Shown here: in pieces, positions 55,400 through 64,000 of the stretch | Numbering within the stretch: position 1 is the stretch's first letter | How the letters are laid out: every line of letters begins with the position of its first letter | Assembly: GCA_036365515.1 (NCBI GenBank) | Contig: CM070874.1 | Location: 169,146,797 to 169,210,796, forward strand | From: Torymus aiolomorphi | Lineage: Eukaryota > Arthropoda > Insecta > Hymenoptera > Torymidae | Direction: 5' to 3' | DNA length: 64,000 nt | The notes under the pieces: generated by a model | What the model saw: only the letters and a program-made list of their open reading frames with translations | Told to the model about the DNA's origin: nothing | The model's database searches: none | Made by a program: the position numbers and the translations under genes

Positions 55400-56796
55400 T
55401 GTAACGTCCATGTTACAATGTCGCGAAAACGGTAAAGTAAGCGCGATAAATGTTCCAGTTTCGGTTTACGCTTACACGTAATAACTACGGGAGTAGGAAC
55501 GCGTGAAAATAGCTAATCGGACTACCGAAATAAACAATGCTAATGCGCGAAATTCATAAAGCGGCAAACGTCAGCGTCAGCGAACAATTAGAGAGACAGA
55601 AAGAAGATAAAGGATAGACATCTACAGAGTTACTTACTTTGGGGTGGTTGCGGTTGGCTCGTTCTCTCAGTTAGCCCTCGGCAGTCTCAGGACAATGGCT
55701 TTCTTTTTCCACTTTGCCAATACTGCACTGCTTGTTTCTTATATTCAAACTCTACATCTTCTTCATTTGGTAAACAAGCAGGAACCTCTGCATAATCTTT
55801 ATTTAATTCATCCTCTTCTTCAATATCTTGTGGAAGTGTATCACTGTAGTCATCCTCAAAAAGTAAAGTATATTCTTCTTCTGTATGTAAATTGTAATTT
55901 ACATTCTCCTTTATTATATTTTCTATTACATGATATAAAGTCATCTCTTGTTCGTTGGCTTGTGATTCTTCAATTTTAACATTGTTAGGATTAAAGATTA
56001 TAGATTATAAAGATATTGCAACCAGTGGATTAATAGTCATTTTTTAATGTTATTTGAGGTAATGACGTTCAAGCGCAGTGGGCGATTCAAATGGCAGAAG
56101 GATAGGATCGTAGAAATAAAGTAACACTCCAAAAATGCAATTATGTGTTGTTTATTAATTGCATTAAGTTACGTTACACTGTTACACACTGATTGTAGTC
56201 GAGATATAATATCAACAATTATTCGCGAGACTACAATCAGAGAAGCTTGATAATTATTCTAAGTTAATTTTACACGGAAAATATTCTAAGTAAATTCGGC
56301 TCGAAAATATTTTAAGTCCGAATACGATAAATTAGTCGAAATTATTCTAAGCCCAAGTTACAATTTAAATAAGCGACTGACAAGGGCTTCGCCCTACAAA
56401 ACAAAATGAACAAAAGCTTCTGCCTCGAGTGGAGGCGCGATGCGGCTTTTATACCCGCGCTTCTATCTAGGGCAGATACAAAGATGGGGGAGTATAGGAA
56501 ATCTCATCTTTGCATGGGGTGAGAAAGGTTCGGGTGGGGGATAAGGTTACTCTGGTTCAAAAGTGGCGCGTGCCAAGGACAAAGGTTGGATCGATAGGAG
56601 GTAGTGCTAAAGGTAAGGTAGGATTCGTTGGAAGGTGATGTTACCGCAAGAGTGATTGTCTCTCGTAGGTCACCTTATTGCTAGTAGGTGGCGTTACTGA
56701 CAGGAAAGTAGGATTCATGGTAACATGAAGGAAAAAAGGTTGTAGGGTGGTAAGGATGGATAGCGAGAGATGCGGTCAGTCGTGCTCGACGTGACA
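55400..56796 (-). repeat. 5' LTR of Gypsy 2, with an insertion
   Basis: Partner of 44089-45192; 1397 bp because of about 377 extra bases at 55694-56070. The LTR pair shows many substitutions and differing 26-bp repeat numbers, so the element is old. Confidence 0.88.
55694..56070 (-). mobile_element. 377-bp insertion in the LTR with a captured coding fragment
   Basis: Absent from the other LTR (CAGGAC joins CCAAGCGC there). On the minus strand, 55944-55687 is open: LFEDDYSDTLPQDIEEEDEL, then VEFEYKKQAVQYWQSGKRKP. An acidic N-terminus followed by a 'YKK.AV.YW.SGK.K.LS' helix resembles the start of a transposase DNA-binding region. No clear target-site duplication. Confidence 0.5.
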
Positions 56797-56800
56797 ATTG

Positions 56801-57654
56801 CGAATTAAAAAGTTTAAGGTATTATCATATGCTATTTATTGAATTTATAAATTAATTGCATTTCTTCGCAATTTCTTCGGCGTTTCTTCAAAAACCTGCT
56901 ACTCGGCGTTTGCTTCAAAACCCCGCCAATTCAGCGAAGACTTCGAAAATCCACCAACTCATAGAGTGGTTTCAAAAACCATATAACTCGGCGAAGGTTT
57001 CAAATATCCTCTAACTCAAGCGCGGTTTTTTTCTTTAATTTTGCAGTGGTATCTCTAGGATATTAAAGTACAATTTCCGTATAAGCGATGAAAAAAATTA
57101 TTTTCGATTTTCCCATATTTTTTTTAATTTTTTTACCGACTTTATATAATCCGTTTGGACAGACAAAAATATGGATTGATAGGTAATTTTAACACCTTTA
57201 GGAAAATGTGAATACTTCAGACGGATATCCAAACCCAAAGACGTAAAAAATATTTTCGAATTTTCCATATTTTTCTTTTGTTTTTAACAGACTTAATATT
57301 ATCCAATCGGGCCGACAAAAATATGGATAGAAAGGAAATTTCAAGACCTTTCAGAAAATGGACATACTCCCGACAGATAGCTTTATATACCTGCCAAAGA
57401 TAAACTTGATATCTCTGCCCAGTTTCGAGTTATGCTGCTGACAAATTTATAACACACACACATACACACACACACATACACACACGCACGCACGCACGTA
57501 TGCACGCACGCACACACACACACACACACATGGCATTTTCTAGAAAACGCATAGTTCGACTCGGGGAGTTCAGAAATATCGAAAATCATCGAAATCTCGA
57601 GGTCGAAAAATTTCACCGTTACCAAGCTTTCTCTTTGAGAAAGCAAAACGGGGT
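56801..57654. repeat. Repeat-rich insertion before the second Helitron fragment
   Basis: Contains degenerate units of about 37 bp (CTACTCGGCG / TTCAAAAACC, 56870-57030), an imperfect 180-bp tandem duplication (57085-57375, ACAAAAATATGGATWGAWAGG) and a (CA)n tract (57450-57530). The inverted 17-mer near 57628-57644 pairs with 43929. No gene. Confidence 0.5.
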
Positions 57655-58359
57655 TCAAGCGGCACTAGTAAAAATGTTAATTATAAAAAATCCAAATGAC
57701 AAACATAGATATAATAAAGCTACGCATAATGAAGTAGCTGTTGTTTTTGTTGGAGAAAATGACGAACCACCAATCGAAAGAGATATCAGTATACATTCTA
57801 AGTCTGATGGGTATATAAATATACCTTGCATAAGTTAACGCGTTGATCCTATGACGTATCCGCTAATGTACCCTGCAGGTGGTTTTGGATGGATGCCTAA
57901 TATGAAATGTCGTAATGGTAAAAATAACATTACATCTCTACAATTTTATTCGTACAAATTAAGCATTAGAGATGGTTTAAATCCATTTTTTAATTTAGGA
58001 AAATTAACTCAACAATATATCGTTGATGCATGGATAAAAGTAGAAAGTTTTACATTATATTATTTAAAAAAACAACAATATATACATTAAGAACTGAATT
58101 ATACAAAGGCTTAATGGATCACCTCGAAAAGAAACTTACAGAAATTAAAAATGTAGACAAAATTGGAAAAATTTTAATATTGCCATCAAGTTTTTCAGGA
58201 AGTCCATGGGCGTTACATCAAAATTTTATAGATGCTATGGTTCTACTTCAGAAATATGGAAAACCTGATTTGTTTATCAGAATGACTTATAATTCGCTTT
58301 GGGAAGAAATCGTTAATAACATTGGCGTAAATTATTATTATTATTTATTACCAGAATAA
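57655..58359 (+). pseudogene. Helitron Rep/helicase protein, N-terminal domain fragment 2
   Basis: Continues the protein begun at 43364. Reads LVKMLIIKNPNDKHRYNKAT, then EVAVVFVGENDEPPIERDIS, a TAA stop at 57836, then VDPMTYPLMYPAGGFGW and LTQQYIVDAWIKVESF. After a shift in an A-run near 58067 it reads ILILPSSFSGSPWALHQNF and PDLFIRMTYNSLWEEI. These are successive blocks of the Helitron_like_N domain in the expected order. It ends at 58359; the HUH Rep and helicase are missing. The break lies between MMHEVENQEKA and this start. Confidence 0.8.
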
Positions 58360-58640
58360 TTGTCGTTACATCAGATATACAGATATATATCTGACCGATT
58401 GACATCCTATAGAGACGCATAATAGTGTCTGTATATAGGTCTGGTCGTATAGCTTACTTTCTAACTAACTTATATGTAACAAAATTGACTAAGTAATTTT
58501 GAGGTTCAATGTATACAATATAGTGTGTTGACAATATAAGTTTAGTTTTAGTATGGCACATTAATTAACAAATAACAAAAGTGTTCTTTGTAACACGTGA
58601 TAAAATATTTATATAAACTTAGTACCTGATATGTACATAC

Positions 58641-59226
58641 GGGAGCGTCCGCCAGAAACCAGCCAGCGGGCGTGCGCGACGCATTTTTCGTGCAAAACAC
58701 GCTCTGTTCAACTCGCTCGTAATCGTATTCTGAGTTGCTGAGAAAAAAACAAAAGACATATACCGATAGATTTATTCCTGCTCTTTCCAATGGTGCTATT
58801 GTTTTTAATCCGAAACTCGAGTCCGAGTCTTGAGCGCAGCACGAAGAGCTCACGTGGCCATTCGTCGCTGTCTTTTTAATCTTGCTACTTTCATTTCTCC
58901 TTCATTTCTCCAATTTGAAAATTTAGGGTAGCTTAAGACTTGTACTTTCGAATGGTGATATGCATTTTGAAAAAAAAAAAAAAAAAAACATGATATACTT
59001 TGAGAAAAATGGCTCTGAACTTTCAACTTGAATTTTCGACCAGAAGACAGAGTTTCGAAGTAAAAACAATAGCACCATTGGAAGGAGCAGAAAAAATCTA
59101 TCGATATATCTTTTGTTTTTTTTTCTGAGAGACTCAGAATACGATTACGAGCGAGTTGAACAGAGCGTGTTTTGCACGAAAAATGCGTCGCGCGTGCCCG
59201 CTCGCTGGTTTCTGGCGGACGCTCCC
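58641..59226. mobile_element. Foldback MITE, about 590 bp
   Basis: GGGAGCGTCCGCCAGAAACC at 58641 is matched by its complement ending at 59226. Inverted similarity of about 190 bp per side includes TTTTTCGTGCAAAACACGCT and CAATGGTGCTATTGTTTTTA. Flanked by AT-rich sequence; possible TA duplication. ORFs spanning it are by-products. Confidence 0.85.
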
Positions 59227-60015
59227 ATATATATATATATATGACCGAATCCATCTCAAATTGGGTGGTCCGCGTATGCCTATGTCACCGATCATTTTGG
59301 AATGAAACTATTCATGTTCTTTTCCAAAAATTATTTGACACGTATTTTTTTATTTTTTTGTTTTATCAAAATTTCATGCGTTCAGCAATACCGATAAATT
59401 TCAAGAAAATTCTTACTTAGAAAAAAAAATTTTCAAATTAATTTTCGAACGGCTACTGTTTCACCAGTTTTTTATGCTTTTAAGCGTGTAACAAATAATT
59501 TTACTCAGTTTTGAGCCCTCTTTCACGTTCTCTATGTTATTTAAAAAAAAAATTAAAAATGCATGAGTTATGCACTTTTTACTGAAAAATGCACTTTTTA
59601 GAAAAATGCATTTTTCTCGAAAATCCCAATTTTTTTTTGCACAATTTTCTTATGTCGTGATAGAGGACCTAAATACCTATCTAGATGTATTTGTGAGATT
59701 CAGAACATTTGCGCTAGGATAGCGATCACTAATGAGATAACACAGAAACAAATTTTTCACGCTTAACGCTTATATATAGCCAATGATATTACAGTCAATA
59801 TAGAGATGTTTATCTTTATGCGTACATATACAAGTACGTGCGCCTACTTGTATGAGTTTATGTACTAGTACATTTGTCCGCTAGATGGATATGGTTTGAC
59901 TTAACAATTACAAAGAAAAGTTCAGTTTCTGCTATATATCACACATCTTGTCTTATTTAAAACTATCATCTTTTGGAAAATTATTACATATTTATACCTT
60001 ATCAACTCAACTACG
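59227..60015. other. AT-rich spacer
   Basis: No gene or known repeat seen. The sequence ATGCACTTTTTA is repeated with variants near 59570-59620. Confidence 0.35.
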
Positions 60016-62039
60016 ATGTCTCAAAATTACTCAACGGAGAGAATCAAATGTGCAGATTTTTTACACAAGCACAAAAAAATCTGTTACAAATCTAGTTCCG
60101 TACGTTTCAAACAACTTGAGGATCTTGCTCATCCATTGAAGCACCTCTATCCTAATTTACCTTTGACACCATCTACATATCTGTGTCAACATTGCTACGT
60201 GCTTTAAAATTTGTGAGTAGCACTGACAATGAATTTATAACGGATAGTGAAGTTACCGACAACGTGGTTGATAGAGCTGAAGATTTTTTACCAAGTACTC
60301 TGTATCGCCTCTTAAGAGAAAAAATCTTATACGTGAAAAATCACTTGAAAATTACGTAAAAAAGAAGAAAAAAAATATACTTTCAACATTGTCTAATACC
60401 CTTGATGTAAAGTTGAACAATGTTTATGACGTTTCTATAACAGCAAACGAATCAACTGTATGCCATTGTACAGAATGGATACAAAATCTTGGTTTAGCCT
60501 TGCAAAAGTGTTCTACGGTATCAGAAAAAATAAAAATTCTGACTTTGCTACCCTCATCCTTAACGAAAAATGAAATTTCATCCTTATTTCCAGACATAAC
60601 AATGTACATGATAGAAAGAGCGAAAAATCTTGCACAAGAAAAGGGAGTTTATTCCGAACCAAAAGCATACACAGGCCATTCAATTGATGAAAGGACCGAA
60701 AAAATTGTTATGGAATATTATATAAATGACGATTTTAATTGTTCAAGACAGAGTCCCAATAAGAGTGACGTTATTATCGTTAAAATAAATGATAAGAAAG
60801 AGAAGAAAGTTAAACGTTTTCTTACTCGAAGCTGAAAGCAACGTATAAAACATTTAAAAATGATTATCCCGAATTGAGAATTGGTAAATCGAAGTTTTAT
60901 AGTATGCGACCAAAATATGTCTTACTTTCCCCCATCAAAGAAGTTTGTCTCTGTATCTATTGCGCAAATTATGATTTATTTCTTACGAGCTTAATTAATT
61001 TCAGAGGGAGTAACGTTACCGAGTTGGATGAAATTCGGTCACAAATAATAAACGCAACAATGTGTTCTGAGCCATCTGATTTATGCTATTCATGTTTTAA
61101 AACTCCAAGATATAGAAGGCACAGAAGAAATTACATATGCATTGTGGGATAATGGAAACTTGATTAAAATAACACTGTCAATTTCTGCTTTTAAAGACGA
61201 ACTTTCGCTTTGGACCATGAAGGTTAGTACTCACATGTATGTAAAAAATATACAACGCAAAGCTATAAAAGCAGAAAGAGAAAATGCTAAAAAAGACCCA
61301 CATCATTTAGTTCTTCAAATAGACTTCGCTGAAAACTGGGCTGTGATTCAATAATAAAGCTTTTCAAGGAAATCATTGGGTTAATGAACAAATTTCTATT
61401 TTCACAGCAGTGTCTTATCAAGGGGATTCAACACAAAGTTTCGCAGTCATAAGTGATGACCGAAAACATGATTCAGCGTATGCTTTGCTAGCAGTACAAA
61501 AAATTATAAAATTCTTGAAAGAAAATTGTTGTGATTCAATTAAAAAAATTACCATCGTATCCGACAGCGCCGCTAGTCACTTTAAAAATCGCTTTCAATT
61601 AGATGAACTAAAACGAGCACCGTATGATATAAAATGGTTGTTCTCTGCTACTGGGCACGGCAAAGGAGCTGTAGATGGCGTGGGTGGACTTATAAAGCAT
61701 TATGCTACTTCGCATAATCTTCGAGAGCGCCTTGAAGAAACTGTTCAAAACACAAATGATTTTGCAATACATGTTCAAAAATATACTGATGCTATTAAAA
61801 TAATACATTTACGAGATGTTGAAATAGAACAATTCAGAAAAGAAAAAAATATTGATTGGCTTACAACTCCAAAGTATTCTGGAATTAAAAAAACTCATAT
61901 ATGGGTTAAAAAAACATGTGATGATAAAGTACATTGTTTGACAGCTAAGACCGCTGACCGTCCGCTTACTGAATTAAGAACAATGAAGCAGAAAAACAAA
62001 GGTAGTAAAATAGGTATAAAAATAAAAAAAAAGGTATAA
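60016..62039 (+). pseudogene. Transposase-like protein gene with multiple frameshifts
   Basis: Successive frames form one protein: 60016-60190 (FKQLEDLAHPLKHLYPNLPL, TPSTYLCQHC); 60190-60380 in another frame; 60389-60835 (WIQNLGLALQKCSTVSEKIK, helical DNA-binding type); 60845-61100 (SMRPKYVLLSPIKEVCLCIY, Cys pairs); 61110-61355 (TYALWDNGNLIKITL, LQIDFAENWAVIQ); 61355-62039 (VSDSAASHFKNRFQLDEL, FSATGHGKGAVDGVGGLIKH). Asp in QIDFAENW and Asp in VSDSAASHF look like the first two acids of an RNase H-fold transposase; 'GHGKGAVDG' supplies conserved His and Asp. Related proteins are common in insect genomes, but I cannot name the superfamily. At least four frame breaks show it is dead. Confidence 0.55.
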
Positions 62040-62156
62040 AAATAAAAAATCTAAAAGACGCAAATAAAAAATAAATACATACTTATGTGTATCTGTATAT
62101 TACATACGCACAAAGATAAATACCTTTATATTGACTCTAATATCATTGACTATATA

Positions 62157-62972
62157 CCGGGTGTCCCATTTTAAAACCACCAGGCAAATATCTCGAAAAC
62201 TAAGGGAGATGGAAAAAAACTTTTAATACAAAAGTTATAGGGTTCAGAGGGGCCCAACTGATCGTGACCTTGGTTATGACCTTGAGGTCAATTATCAAGT
62301 TCATTTGAAGGGCAAATCGATTTTTTCAAATGGGAACCCCCACTTTTAACCTCGTAAATGGAAAGAGCGGAAAATTTTACGTTCAGATATGTCCTTGAGT
62401 CAAGGTCATGGTCATGGTCATGGTCATGTTTAAAATCGAAATCAATAAACGCATCAAAACATTCCCATAATTAGGTATACGAGACAAATTGTTAAATACA
62501 AAAGTTGTAGGGTTCAGAGGGGCCCAACTGATCGTAACCTTGGTTATGACCTTGAGGTCAATGATCAAGGTCATTTGAAGGCCAAATCGATTTTTTCAAA
62601 TGGGAACCCCCACTTTTGACCTCGTAAATGGAAAGAGCAGAAAATTTTACGTTTAGATATGTCCTTGAGTCAAGGCCATGGTCATGGTCATGGTCATGTT
62701 TAAAAAGAAAATCAATCAACGCATCCAAACATTCCCATAATTACGCATACGAGTGTTAAATACAGAAGTTGTAGTGTTTGGAGGGGCCCAACTGATCGTG
62801 ACTTTGACCATGAACTTGAGGTCAAGGATCATGTCGTTTGAAGGTTAAATCAATTTTGTTTAATGGCAACCCTCACTTTTGACCTCGTAAATAGAAAAAC
62901 CGAAAAATTCTGATATGACCTTGGGTCAAGGTCATGGTCAAAGTTATGGTCAGTTTCCGTGCAGTTAAGAGC
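62157..62972. repeat. 270-bp satellite units rich in GGTCA half-sites
   Basis: Units start near 62231, 62501 and 62764 (AGTTGTAGGGTTCAGAGGGG in most). Each carries ATCAAGGTCATTTGAAGG or a variant, and TCAAGGYCATGGTCATGG runs. Part of the element's 3' non-coding region. Confidence 0.85.
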
Positions 62973-63240
62973 AAAGTCGGAGATGACCCGGTCACCTAAG
63001 GCAAGGTCGGAGATTACCCGGCCAGTTAAGGCAAGGTCGGAGATGACCCGGCCAGTTAAGGCAAGGTCGGAGATGACCCGGCCAGTTAAGGCAAGGTCGG
63101 AGATGACCCGGCCAGTTAAGGCAAGGTCGGAGATGACCCGGCCAGTTAAGGCAAGGTCGGAGATGACCCGGTCAGTAAAGGCAAGGTCGGAGATGACCCG
63201 GCCAGTTAAGGCAAGGTCGGGGATGATCAGGCCAGCTAAA
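62973..63240. repeat. 30-bp minisatellite, about nine units
   Basis: Unit AGGCAAGGTCGGAGATGACC followed by CGGCCAGTTA. The 30-bp length keeps frames open on both strands (KARSEMTRPV on plus, ALTGRVISDL on minus). Lies between the satellite and the transposase stop and is absent from the 18.3-kb copy. Confidence 0.95.
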
Positions 63241-63305
63241 AATTCATTGGAAAATTCCACGTTCATGTGTATTTAGTCATAGGATCCAAGTGTTTCGGTC
63301 ACCAT

Positions 63306-63998
63306 TTACTGAAGAAGATGCTCAAAAGTTGCACCATTTACTTGTTGACAACATTCTATTCTCCTTTTAAAGTTTCTAACAGTATTTAATAATACTTGAC
63401 GTGGAATACTTAAGCAGATTTGTGTAATCCTTTGAATCATGTCATCTCTTGTAGTTGGCCTGTTGCGGTAGATTGTATTTTTTAGGAAGCCCCATAAATA
63501 AAAATCTGGAGATGTCAGATCTGGAGATCTTGGTGGCCATGCTACGGGACCTCCTCTACCAATCCATCGAACGTTAAACCTTTCATTAAGAAAATCTCTG
63601 ACAATTCTGGCATAATGTGGAGGAGCACCATCTTGTTGTTGCCACATTCTGGCCCTTGTATGGAGATCAACGTTTTCTAGAAAGAGTGGCAGCTCGTCTC
63701 TCAGCAACTGTAAATAAGTATGTTGAGTTACGTGACCTTCAAAAAAATAAGGTCCAATCAGACATCCGTTAATAATACCACACCATACCGTTACATTCCA
63801 GCGATGCTGATGATCAACTTCTCGCATCCAATGAGGATTAACAGGAGACCAGTAGTGGCAATTATGGCGATTCAACATACCAGTACTCTGAAATGTAGCC
63901 TCGTCGCTAAAAAGAACATTGTTAAAGAAATTTTCATCATCAGTAATTTGTTGTGTTGCCCATTGGCAAAATGTTATTCTCCATCGATAATCTTCCAC
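63306..63998 (-). CDS. Tc1/mariner-superfamily DDE transposase (partial)
   Basis: 230 codons open to the window edge; the N-terminal DNA-binding part lies beyond 64000. Catalytic residues: Asp in LFSDEATFQS, Asp in WQQQDGAPPHY, and Asp in SPDLTSPDFYLWGFLK, with 41 residues between the second and third, a D,D41D spacing. The C-terminus RPTTRDDMIQRITQICLSIP is typical of the DDE_3-type fold. It cuts and pastes at TA sites. No stop or frameshift is visible, so the copy may be intact. The 3' end is followed within 70 bases by the 30-bp minisatellite. Confidence 0.88.
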   Translation of the reverse strand: MEDYRWRITFCQWATQQITDDENFFNNVLFSDEATFQSTGMLNRHNCHYWSPVNPHWMREVDHQHRWNVTVWCGIINGCLIGPYFFEGHVTQHTYLQLLRDELPLFLENVDLHTRARMWQQQDGAPPHYARIVRDFLNERFNVRWIGRGGPVAWPPRSPDLTSPDFYLWGFLKNTIYRNRPTTRDDMIQRITQICLSIPRQVLLNTVRNFKRRIECCQQVNGATFEHLLQ

Positions 63999-64000
63999 AG

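Larger units (their letters stand above)
44089..56796 (-). mobile_element. Ty3/Gypsy LTR retrotransposon 2, degenerate, with env-like region
   Basis: LTRs 44089-45192 (3') and 55400-56796 (5') start TGTAACGTCC and end CGACGTGACA on plus (TG..CA on minus). A 4-bp duplication, ATTG, sits at 44085-44088 and 56797-56800. On the minus strand gag, pro, RT-RH, integrase and a 3-kb third region follow in retroviral order, all with frameshifts or stops. Confidence 0.9.
62157..64000 (-). mobile_element. Tc1/mariner-superfamily element (continues past the window)
   Basis: Starts CCGGGTGTCCCATTTTAAAA after TA at 62155-62156. It holds three 270-bp satellite units (to 62972), a 30-bp minisatellite (to 63240) and a minus-strand transposase to the window edge. 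The other terminal repeat is outside. Shares 62157-62972 with the fragment at 18287-19375. Confidence 0.85.

Noticed and set aside
62973..63240. CRISPR-like array of regular repeats
   Set aside because: Units are contiguous 30-bp tandem repeats without unique spacers, in a eukaryotic transposon.
62850..63276. Proteins made of decapeptide repeats on both strands
   Set aside because: A 30-bp repeat without stops is open in most frames; no start context or homology.

Overview
The window is a nested collection of transposable elements and virus-derived sequence from an animal nuclear genome, most likely an insect. Evidence for this is the AT-rich DNA, spliced genes with GT..AG introns, long (TA)n and (CA)n tracts, and the element mix: Penelope-like, Polinton/Maverick, Helitron, two Ty3/Gypsy elements and Tc1/mariner. 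A hymenopteran is plausible but is inference. No prokaryotic operon, rRNA, tRNA or CRISPR array was seen. The only sequences that look host-derived are a small split Tudor-domain gene (3236-6887, minus strand) and a decayed exon resembling the second-largest subunit of RNA polymerase III (near 21.7 kb).

Layout. 1-3196: two Penelope-like elements (PLE) arranged head to head. Each carries an identical 136-bp terminal repeat with a hammerhead-like motif. 3236-6887: Tudor gene exons separated by an intron filled with repeats. These include three hairpins (two with near-identical loops) and five (TA)n-embedded units that share one core motif but carry different terminal motifs. 7446-21442: a Polinton reduced to its virion and integration genes (packaging ATPase, two conserved proteins, integrase, capsid block). 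A 7.9-kb DNA transposon with a nuclease-like gene splits the ATPase, and a mariner-like fragment truncates the integrase. 21443-28621: AT-rich repeats, tandem duplications and foldbacks. 28622-37364: a young, apparently intact Ty3/Gypsy element on the minus strand. 37365-43363: decayed sequence with a complete type III hammerhead ribozyme motif and a 1.6-kb inverted-repeat element carrying a cysteine cluster. 43364-58359: a Helitron split by a 12.7-kb degenerate Gypsy element. 58641-59226: a foldback MITE. 60016-62039: a broken transposase-like gene. 62157-64000: a Tc1/mariner-superfamily element with an open transposase running to the window edge.

How the parts relate. Insertions can be ordered by nesting. 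The Polinton is older than the 7.9-kb transposon and the mariner-like fragment inside it. The Helitron is older than the Gypsy element inside it. The 28.6-37.4 kb Gypsy element is recent: its two LTRs differ at only about a dozen positions plus a short CT-length change. Three insertions have clear target-site duplications: TGA for the 7.9-kb element, ATGC for the first Gypsy and ATTG for the second. The least explained signals are the TA-embedded units at 4.7-6.25 kb, the hammerhead motifs, and the receptor half-site-rich satellite shared by two mariner-like copies.
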